Shown here piece by piece: positions 6,615-12,598 of a DNA stretch of 12,598 bases. Source of the DNA: Eubacteriales bacterium (GTDB lineage Bacteria; Bacillota; Clostridia; Oscillospirales; Acutalibacteraceae); the NCBI GenBank assembly GCA_030529125.1, contig JAUMXP010000033.1:1-12598 (forward strand), in the 5' to 3' direction. The position numbers were made by a program, and so were the translations under genes. Positions within the stretch are counted from its first letter, which is position 1. Each line of letters starts with the position of its first letter. Below the pieces are notes generated by a model. It was not told the DNA's origin. It saw only the letters and a program-made list of their open reading frames with translations, and did no database searches.

Positions 6615-6647
6615 GCTGTCAGGCACTCATACATATAGTGTCACAGC
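6615..6647 (+). promoter_or_regulatory. Leader hairpin directly upstream of the activase ribosome binding site
   Basis: GCTGT (6615-6619) can pair with ACAGC (6643-6647), and inside it CACT (6624-6627) with AGTG (6637-6640). The hairpin ends 2 bases before the GGGGG at 6650-6654. It would bury the GTG at 6638 in a stem while leaving the GGGGG exposed. No known riboswitch class is recognised, and the stem is short, so this is tentative. Confidence 0.35.
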
Positions 6648-9600
6648 ATGGGGGTTCGGTTATTAATAAATACCGCGCAGGTATAGACATAGGTTCAACA
6701 ACCGTAAAACTAGTTTTACTCGATGAAAACGGAAAGATAGTTTACGGCAAATACAAGCGTCATCAGGCTCACACTCAGGAGACACTTGCTGAGCTCCTGA
6801 AAGAAGCTAAGCTTCAGCTTGGCGAAAGCGAGCTACAGGTTAAGATCACCGGTTCAGGTTCTATCAATCTGGGTAAATCACTTGGCATTGATTTCGTACA
6901 AGAAGTTGTTGCTGTTGCGACTGCTCTCAAAGAAGTTGCACCTCAGACTGACGTTGCAATCGAGCTCGGCGGTGAAGATGCTAAAATCATATATTTCAAA
7001 GGCGGTCTGGAAGAGCGTATGAACGGCGTGTGCGCAGGCGGTACAGGTTCGTTTATTGACCAGATGGCATCTCTGCTACAGACCGACGCTACAGGTCTTA
7101 ACAATGAGGCTGAAAAGTACAAGCAGATCTACCCTATCGCTGCACGTTGCGGTGTATTTGCTAAGACAGACATCCAGCCACTTATCAACGAAGGTGCTAC
7201 AAAAGCCGACCTCGCTGCCTCTATCTTTCAGGCTGTTGTTAACCAGACTATCTCAGGTCTTGCATGCGGTAAACCAATCAGGGGCTGTGTAGCTTTTCTC
7301 GGCGGTCCACTCCACTTCCTGCCTGAGCTCAAGAAAGCGTTTATCCGTACACTTAAGCTCACAGACGAGAATATTGTCGACCCTAAATACTCACATCTTT
7401 TTGCGGCTCACGGTGCCGCACTGCTCTCTGACGACAGTGACAGCAGTGACATCAACACACTTATCGAAAAGCTCGAAAAAGGCGTCAAGATTTCTTTTGA
7501 GATGCCTAGACTTCCTGCGCTTTTCAACGATACTGACGAATACAACGAATTTATCAGACGCCATAACAAAGCAGTTCTCGCTAAAGGAGATTTAGCTACC
7601 TACAAAGGTAACTGCTTCCTTGGTATTGACGCAGGCTCAACCACCACTAAGGTCGCACTCATAGGCGAAGACGGTCAGTTGCTATACTCATTCTACAGCA
7701 GTAATCAGGGCAACCCTATCGAAACAGCTAAAAAAGCTATCAGCGAGCTTAAAGACAAGCTCCCTGATGATGCTAAGATTGTACGTTCATGCTCCACAGG
7801 TTACGGCGAAGCTCTGCTGAAATCCGCTTTCTCTCTAGATGAAGGCGAGGTCGAGACTTTTGCTCACTGTACTGCTGCGTCATTCTTTGACAGCAAAGTT
7901 GACTGCGTGCTCGACATCGGCGGTCAGGATATGAAGTGCATTAAACTCAAGAACGGCACAGTAGACAACGTGCTTTTAAACGAAGCTTGCTCATCGGGCT
8001 GTGGCTCATTTATCGAAAACTTTGCTAACTCTCTGGGTTACACAGCACAGGACTTTGCTAAAGAGGCGCTCTTTGCCACTAACCCTGTTGACCTCGGTAC
8101 ACGTTGCACCGTGTTCATGAACTCAAATGTTAAGCAGGCTCAGAAGGAAGGCGCAAGCGTCCCTGATATTTCTGCAGGTCTTGCTTACTCTGTTATTAAG
8201 AACGCTCTGTTCAAGGTTATCAAACTCACAAACGCTAAGGACCTTGGCGAGCACATAGTAGTACAGGGCGGTACCTTCCACAACAAAGCTGTACTGCGTG
8301 CCTTTGAGAAAGTAGCTTCTGTCGAAGCCACCTGTCCTGACATCTCAGGTCTGATGGGTGCTTTCGGTGCTGCTCTGATTGCTAAAAAGCACTACACAGG
8401 ACAGCCAACCTCTATGCTTGATCTTGACGAGATTATAGCTCTTACATATAAATCCAGCAGTGTTCGTTGCGGTGGTTGTTCAAACAACTGTATGCTCACT
8501 ATCAACACTTTCCCTGGAAAAAGACGACACATCACAGGTAACCGCTGTGAAAAGGGTATCGGCGGTGATACAGATGCTAAGAAAGCTCCTAATATGTATG
8601 AGTTCAAGCGTCAGAGATTGTTTGACTATAAACCTCTAAGTGATGACAAAGCGTTCCGTGGGACAATCGGTATACCTCGTGTACTGAATATGTACGAAAA
8701 CTATCCTTTCTGGGCTACTTTCTTTACAAAGCTCGGTTTTAAGATTGTTCTTTCTCCGCTATCTGATAGAAAGATATATGAGCTTGGTATGGAGTCGATT
8801 CCATCTGAATCCGAGTGTTACCCTGCAAAACTTGCTCATGGCCACGTGCAGTGGTTAATCAATAATGGTATCAAGACCATCTTCCACCCTTGCGTGTTCT
8901 ATGAACATCAGGAAACCAAAGGTGCACAAAACCACTTCAACTGCCCTATTGTTGTATCATACCCTGAAAACTTAAAGAACAACGTCGAAGCTGTCACTGA
9001 TGGCGACGTTAACTATATCCGTCCGTTTATCGCATTCACTTCTGAAAAAATCGCCGCTGACCGTCTTGTACGAGTTTGTAACGAGCAGTGGTGTATCCCT
9101 TCATCAGAAGTTAAAAACGCTGTAAAAGAAGCATGGGCTGAACAGCAAAAAGCTAAAGCTGACATAAGAAAAGAAGGTAAACGAATCCTTGAGCTTATGG
9201 AGAAAAACGGCGACCGCGGTATAGTGCTCGCAGGCAGACCATACCACATTGACCCTGAAATCAACCATGGTATCTCTGAGCTGATTGCGTCTTACGGTCT
9301 GTATGTACTCTCTGAAGACAGCCTGCCTGTTGACTTTGAGCCTACTCGCCCACTTAGAGTTGTTGACCAGTGGGTATACCACTCACGTCTTTACGTTGCT
9401 GCTGAGTTCATCCGCAATCGTAACGACCTTGAGCTCATTCAGCTCAATTCATTTGGCTGTGGTCTTGATGCTGTTACCACTGATCAGGTTAGCGAAATTC
9501 TCGAACAAAGCAACAAGATGTATACACTCTTAAAAATTGACGAAGTAAACAACCTCGGTGCTGTGCGTATCCGTATCCGCAGTCTTATTGCCGCTATGAA

Positions 9601-10906
9601 TATGCGCAAAGAAGAAAAGATATTTGCTAAACCTGTTCCTGTTGAATACAAACGTCAGGAATTCACCAAGAAGATGCGTGAAGACAAATACACTATCATC
9701 GCACCTCAGATGAGCCCTATCCACTTTGATATTCTGGAGCCTGTTTTCCACAAGCATGGCTACAACGTCGTAGTACTCGATAACGACAACCGTGCTGCTG
9801 TTGACTATGGTCTGAAATATGTTAACAACGATGCGTGCTATCCGTCTATTGTTGTTGTAGGTCAGTTTATGGAAGCTATTATGTCAGGCAAATATGACAC
9901 TGACAAGCTCGCTGTAATTATGACTCAGACAGGTGGCTGCTGCAGAGCAAGTAACTATGTTGGATTTATCCGCAGAGCACTTGAAAAAGCAGGTCTGTCC
10001 CACATTCCTGTTATCTCCTTAAACGCTAACGGCATGGAGAAAAACGAAGGCTTCAAGCTCTCCCCAGGATTGCTGATTGACGCATTACATGCTGTTGTAT
10101 ACGGTGATTTGTTCATGCGTTGCCTGTATAGAGTACGTCCATACGAAAAGGAAAAGGGCTCTGCAAACGAACTGCACAAAAAGTGGATGGACATCTGTCT
10201 TGACTCTTTACTCAATAAACACAGTAAATATAAATACAAAGATGTATGCAAGGGTATCGTAGAAGCTTTCGATAACTTCGAAATCGATGAAACCATCAAA
10301 AAACCTAGAGTAGGCGTTGTTGGCGAAATCTTAGTTAAGTATATGCCACTTGCAAACAACCACCTTGTTGAGCTCCTTGAAAAAGAGGGTGCTGAACCTG
10401 TTGTTCCTGATTTGCTCGACTTCATCAACTACAGTGCGTTCGGCTCAATTTACAAGGCAAACTACTTAGGTGCTAAAAAATCTTCAGCTAAGCTATCCAA
10501 GCTTGCTATCAGTCTTATACAGCGTGTCAGAAAACCTGCGCTCGATGCACTTATAAATAGCAAACGTTTCGAGCCTCCTATGCCTATAGAAGAGGTTGCT
10601 GAAATGACTAAGCCGTTCCTTTCACGCGGTAACCAGTACGGTGAAGGTTGGTTCTTAGCCGGTGAGATGATTGAGCTGATAAAGTCAGGCACACCGAACA
10701 TCGTTTGTATCCAGCCGTTTGCTTGTCTGCCTAACCACGTTGTTGGTAAGGGGGTTATCAAACCGCTGAAAAAAGCGTTCCCACAGGCTAACATCGCTGC
10801 TGTAGACTACGACCCGGGTGCTAGCGAAGTAAACCAGCTCAACCGTATCAAGCTGATGCTCTCTGCTGCTAAAAACAACAACTTAATGTCAAACGACAAC
10901 GAATAA
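6638..10906 (+). CDS. Giant 2-hydroxyacyl-CoA dehydratase activase-type protein (tandem ASKHA ATPases fused to DUF2229/HgdB-like region)
   Basis: The frame opens at GTG 6638 (1422 residues). The likelier start is ATT 6662, 7 bases after GGGGG (6650-6654), giving 1414 residues beginning NKYRAGIDIGSTT. Numbering from the GTG, ATPase domain 1 spans about 15-275 (GIDIGSTTVK; IELGGEDAK; Cys132 in VCAGGTG; Cys171 in ARCGVF). Domain 2 spans about 329-580 (GIDAGSTTTK; LDIGGQDMK; Cys451 in ACSSGCG; Cys490 in RCTVF). A cysteine patch follows (Cys611, 614, 618, 637), then a DUF2229/HgdB-like region with conserved ECYPAK (Cys727), HPC (Cys752), FGCG (Cys941), ACYPS (Cys1067) and GGCC (Cys1101-1102). By family knowledge, BadF/HgdC activases use ATP to drive low-potential electrons from a [4Fe-4S] cluster shared by two subunits into a dehydratase or double-cubane partner. 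Here both ATPase units and a partner-like part are on one chain, as is known for this large family. It is probably a cytoplasmic ATP-driven reductase; the substrate is unknown. Confidence 0.9.
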   Translation: MSQHGGSVINKYRAGIDIGSTTVKLVLLDENGKIVYGKYKRHQAHTQETLAELLKEAKLQLGESELQVKITGSGSINLGKSLGIDFVQEVVAVATALKEVAPQTDVAIELGGEDAKIIYFKGGLEERMNGVCAGGTGSFIDQMASLLQTDATGLNNEAEKYKQIYPIAARCGVFAKTDIQPLINEGATKADLAASIFQAVVNQTISGLACGKPIRGCVAFLGGPLHFLPELKKAFIRTLKLTDENIVDPKYSHLFAAHGAALLSDDSDSSDINTLIEKLEKGVKISFEMPRLPALFNDTDEYNEFIRRHNKAVLAKGDLATYKGNCFLGIDAGSTTTKVALIGEDGQLLYSFYSSNQGNPIETAKKAISELKDKLPDDAKIVRSCSTGYGEALLKSAFSLDEGEVETFAHCTAASFFDSKVDCVLDIGGQDMKCIKLKNGTVDNVLLNEACSSGCGSFIENFANSLGYTAQDFAKEALFATNPVDLGTRCTVFMNSNVKQAQKEGASVPDISAGLAYSVIKNALFKVIKLTNAKDLGEHIVVQGGTFHNKAVLRAFEKVASVEATCPDISGLMGAFGAALIAKKHYTGQPTSMLDLDEIIALTYKSSSVRCGGCSNNCMLTINTFPGKRRHITGNRCEKGIGGDTDAKKAPNMYEFKRQRLFDYKPLSDDKAFRGTIGIPRVLNMYENYPFWATFFTKLGFKIVLSPLSDRKIYELGMESIPSESECYPAKLAHGHVQWLINNGIKTIFHPCVFYEHQETKGAQNHFNCPIVVSYPENLKNNVEAVTDGDVNYIRPFIAFTSEKIAADRLVRVCNEQWCIPSSEVKNAVKEAWAEQQKAKADIRKEGKRILELMEKNGDRGIVLAGRPYHIDPEINHGISELIASYGLYVLSEDSLPVDFEPTRPLRVVDQWVYHSRLYVAAEFIRNRNDLELIQLNSFGCGLDAVTTDQVSEILEQSNKMYTLLKIDEVNNLGAVRIRIRSLIAAMNMRKEEKIFAKPVPVEYKRQEFTKKMREDKYTIIAPQMSPIHFDILEPVFHKHGYNVVVLDNDNRAAVDYGLKYVNNDACYPSIVVVGQFMEAIMSGKYDTDKLAVIMTQTGGCCRASNYVGFIRRALEKAGLSHIPVISLNANGMEKNEGFKLSPGLLIDALHAVVYGDLFMRCLYRVRPYEKEKGSANELHKKWMDICLDSLLNKHSKYKYKDVCKGIVEAFDNFEIDETIKKPRVGVVGEILVKYMPLANNHLVELLEKEGAEPVVPDLLDFINYSAFGSIYKANYLGAKKSSAKLSKLAISLIQRVRKPALDALINSKRFEPPMPIEEVAEMTKPFLSRGNQYGEGWFLAGEMIELIKSGTPNIVCIQPFACLPNHVVGKGVIKPLKKAFPQANIAAVDYDPGASEVNQLNRIKLMLSAAKNNNLMSNDNE

Positions 10907-10915
10907 GCTAAACAG

Positions 10916-10947
10916 AAAAGGCTGTGCATCTGCACAGCCTTTTTGTT
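10916..10947. terminator. Bidirectional terminator between convergent genes
   Basis: AAAAGGCTGTGC (10916-10927) and GCACAGCCTTTT (10932-10943) form a perfect 12-bp stem with a 4-base loop and T/A tracts on both sides. It lies between the activase stop codon and the stop codon of the minus-strand gene ending at 10962, and can serve both. Confidence 0.93.
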
Positions 10948-10961
10948 ATGTAATACTAATA

Positions 10962-11762
10962 TTAAGCTTTAGTTTTTTCTTTTTCTTCTTTGCTCTGTAA
11001 CTGAGGGATAAACTTCTTAGCAAATGTGCCTTTGTTTCTGCCTATGATGTAGAAATAACCAATGATTGAGAATACTACTGCACCGATGAGGTTAACAAAA
11101 AGGTCTTTCATTGTATCGATAATACCGATATCCATATAGCCGTTTTCGATAACATAGGTTGAACCATCAGCTAAATGTAAAGTGGTTTTTTCGATTCCTT
11201 TTAGAAGCACAGCATCATTAAGACCTTGCTCGTTGAGTGAAACAGAAGAAATAACATCTACAAAACGGTCGTTCTGCATATCTTGCAGGAACCAGTAGTC
11301 CATAGCAAACTCAAAGAATTCCCAGAGTACGCCTACTGTCATAGAGAAGCAGAAAGCAACAAACGCTACAAACATCGGCGACAGGCTGATGTGGAATCGC
11401 GGAGAACGGTTGATAATATCGATCATCGCAAAACCGATAGCCGCCATCAAGAAACCGTTGCTTGTGTGGAGCATTGTATCCCACCAGCTGATCTTTGTGT
11501 AGAAGCTTGCTATCTCACCGCATATAGTTGATGCGAAAATAAAGAACAAAATTATGCTCTCAAGCACTATAGGCAGATCAACGTGCAGGTACTTTTCCAC
11601 AAGCATCGGAATGTTGAACAACAGCAATGTCAGAACACACATAAACACTGACATAAAGTCGCCCATAAATATCTTACGAATCATTACTGCCACTACAATA
11701 ATACTCAACACGATGTTGACTACACTTTTAGACTTTATATGTCTTTTGAGTCTTCCGTCCAT
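10962..11762 (-). CDS. YjdF/DUF2238-like integral membrane protein
   Basis: This 266-residue protein starts at ATG 11762, 7 bases after AGAGGG. About six hydrophobic helices are visible (13-28, 34-52, 66-84, 102-117, 129-149, 220-240). WWDTMLHTSNGF (93-104), GVLWEFFEF (144-152) and DTMKDLFVNLIGA (216-228) resemble the conserved D-x2-LH, WE-x-FE and D-x2-D-x4-N-x2-G motifs I associate with DUF2238/YjdF membrane proteins, whose function is unestablished. A loop of about 160-215 appears to be non-membrane and would carry the only sizeable soluble part. The C-terminus is Lys/Glu-rich. The gene lies 21 bases after the lipoprotein gene with no promoter between, so the two are probably co-transcribed. 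Family assignment rests on motif memory and not on a search. Confidence 0.75.
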   Translation of the reverse strand: MDGRLKRHIKSKSVVNIVLSIIVVAVMIRKIFMGDFMSVFMCVLTLLLFNIPMLVEKYLHVDLPIVLESIILFFIFASTICGEIASFYTKISWWDTMLHTSNGFLMAAIGFAMIDIINRSPRFHISLSPMFVAFVAFCFSMTVGVLWEFFEFAMDYWFLQDMQNDRFVDVISSVSLNEQGLNDAVLLKGIEKTTLHLADGSTYVIENGYMDIGIIDTMKDLFVNLIGAVVFSIIGYFYIIGRNKGTFAKKFIPQLQSKEEKEKTKA

Positions 11763-11783
11763 AACTAAACCCTCTTTTAAATA

Positions 11784-12356
11784 TTAATATATCATATCAG
11801 ATAAAACCCATGCTTTATCCTGATGCACTACGCTACCATTTGTATAGTACTTATTACCGTCAAAATCGTAAGTAACTAAGTCAAAAGAACACTTCTGTTT
11901 TGTCTTCTCTGTGAACTCTACGGTAATTACATCGTCCCACGCTATGGTGTAGTCAACAGGAGTGATAACATCAGGGTTAACATATATTTCACCGTCTACA
12001 TTTTTGTACAGCGGTTTGTCTTCGCTCGGATAAGCTAACAGCTCGTCGCATTTTTCAGATGTATATGTCTTAGCTAAAAACTCTTTAAGGTCGTTGTAGC
12101 TTTCAAAGAAGTTATCTACTGCTTTGTAATAACCGTCTTTATCAGCCTCGCCTACAGTATCTACAGGAGATACGTAGAACATATAATAACAGTCAATGTT
12201 GTAGTTGATAAGCTCTAAAATTGTCTGCTCTGTGCAATCTTCTTGCGCATCTGTGATATTATCAATATCTTTTGTAACGCTTGCTTCTTCATCAGAACAA
12301 GCAACTACCGAAAAAGCCATTACTAAAACAAGTAAAAGTAAAAGAATTCTTTTCAT
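11784..12356 (-). CDS. Small lipoprotein of unknown function
   Basis: This 190-residue protein starts at ATG 12356 with GGAGG 5 bases upstream. Residues 1-20 form a lipoprotein signal: KR, a run of Leu/Val, then FSVVAC with the lipidated Cys at 20. The mature part is acidic near its start (SDEEASVTKDIDNITD) and otherwise soluble. The C-terminal half (about 125-190) looks like a small mixed beta region (AWDDVITVEFTEKTKQ; YTNGSVVHQDKAWVLSDM), of the kind seen in DUF4878/NTF2-like secreted proteins, but I cannot assign a family. It should be anchored on the outer face of the membrane. It is the first gene of a pair with the DUF2238-like membrane protein, which may be its partner. Confidence 0.8.
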   Translation of the reverse strand: MKRILLLLLVLVMAFSVVACSDEEASVTKDIDNITDAQEDCTEQTILELINYNIDCYYMFYVSPVDTVGEADKDGYYKAVDNFFESYNDLKEFLAKTYTSEKCDELLAYPSEDKPLYKNVDGEIYVNPDVITPVDYTIAWDDVITVEFTEKTKQKCSFDLVTYDFDGNKYYTNGSVVHQDKAWVLSDMIY

Positions 12357-12385
12357 ATTACCCTCCGAAACGTTTTAATAAATCA

Positions 12386-12414
12386 ATTATATATTATCTT
12401 TCTGTGTTTTTCTA
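12386..12414 (-). promoter_or_regulatory. Candidate promoter of the lipoprotein/DUF2238 unit
   Basis: On the minus strand TAGAAA (12414-12409), 17 bp and a perfect TATAAT (12391-12386) lie 29 bases upstream of the lipoprotein ATG. The -35 box is weak (4 of 6). Confidence 0.5.
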
Positions 12415-12431
12415 CCCTTTTTGCAATTTAT

Positions 12432-12463
12432 TATAGAAAAAGCCCGCTAAAAAGCAGGCTTTT
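12432..12463 (-). terminator. Terminator of the APTE-repeat protein gene
   Basis: AAAAGCCCGC (12438-12447) pairs with GCAGGCTTTT (12454-12463), with one C-A mismatch. On the minus strand it follows the TAA at 12485 by 21 bases and ends in TTTTTCTA. Confidence 0.8.
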
Positions 12464-12484
12464 GCATCTGTTATTATGTATAAA

Positions 12485-12598
12485 TTACTCAGATGGTGTT
12501 TCTGTAGTCTCCTCAGATGTAGGTGTTTCTGTTGGCACTTCGGTTGGAGCCTCAGTTGGGGCCTCAGTAGGTGCTTCTGTTGGCGCTTCAGTAGGAGC
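12485..12598 (-). CDS. C-terminal end of a protein with an APTE tandem-repeat tail (runs off right edge)
   Basis: The minus strand gives 37 codons from the window edge to a TAA at 12487-12485: five APTE units, one VPTE, then TPTSEETTETPSE. Low-complexity Thr/Pro/Glu tails of this kind are common as extended spacers in secreted or wall-associated proteins, but here the repeat stretch is followed directly by the stop codon, with no sortase motif or membrane helix. Support for a real gene is the clean reading frame, the varied codon use between repeats (synonymous changes preserving APTE) and the terminator just after the stop. The function lies outside the window. Confidence 0.7.
   Translation of the reverse strand, partial: APTEAPTEAPTEAPTEAPTEVPTETPTSEETTETPSE
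12527..12598 (-). repeat. 12-bp tandem coding repeat (APTE), six copies to the window edge
   Basis: Six consecutive 12-base units encode APTE (the last one VPTE). Units differ mainly at third codon positions, so the amino-acid repeat is conserved more than the DNA. The array continues beyond the window. Confidence 0.85.

Noticed and set aside
9955..10428. 157-codon minus-strand open frame inside the activase gene
   Set aside because: It is fully antisense to conserved activase sequence including the GGCC motif and lacks a ribosome binding site; it is a by-product of codon bias.
12527..12598. CRISPR-like short repeat array at the right edge
   Set aside because: Units are contiguous 12-base coding repeats without spacers and translate cleanly as APTE.

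Overview
This is a low-to-moderate GC chromosomal window that looks like a gut Firmicute of the Ruminococcus/Oscillospiraceae type. The evidence is two secreted proteins ending in type I dockerin-like tails with the V-x-D-A-T-x-I-Q-R signature, AGGAGG-type ribosome binding sites, and SigA-type promoters mostly with 17-bp spacers. The genus is an inference from these features.

Layout. Positions 1-355 (minus) hold the C-terminal part of an alpha/beta hydrolase (S9-like) that lacks its 5' half and runs off the left edge; it looks like a remnant. Positions 449-2458 (plus) encode a secreted four-part protein: D-Ala-D-Ala carboxypeptidase-like domain, Big_2-like Ig domain, GH25 lysozyme-like domain with apparently lost catalytic acids, and dockerin. 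Positions 2694-4190 (plus) encode a secreted CotH-type kinase with a dockerin. tRNA-Trp(CCA) follows on the minus strand (4452-4527), with clear promoter and terminator. Positions 4668-5732 (minus) encode a zinc-ribbon protein with a Pro/Ala/Gln linker and about six membrane segments. Positions 5907-6449 (plus) encode a short orphan protein resembling an amino-acid ABC permease without its EAA loop. Positions 6638-10906 (plus) encode a very large activase/dehydratase-type iron-sulfur protein with two ASKHA ATPase domains. Positions 12356-10962 (minus) hold a two-gene unit: a lipoprotein followed by a YjdF/DUF2238-like membrane protein. The right edge (12598-12485, minus) is the C-terminus of a protein with an APTE tandem-repeat tail.

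How the genes relate. The two dockerin proteins have separate terminators and promoters but are adjacent, co-oriented and share the same tail, so they probably end up on the same cohesin-bearing surface scaffold. One would be a peptidoglycan-directed protein and the other a secreted protein kinase. The remaining genes are mostly monocistronic housekeeping or membrane genes separated by good intrinsic terminators. No mobile element, CRISPR array or defence system is visible. The items most worth following are the pseudo-GH25 fusion, the dockerin-borne CotH kinase, the EAA-less permease-like protein, and the likely ATT start of the large activase behind a leader hairpin.
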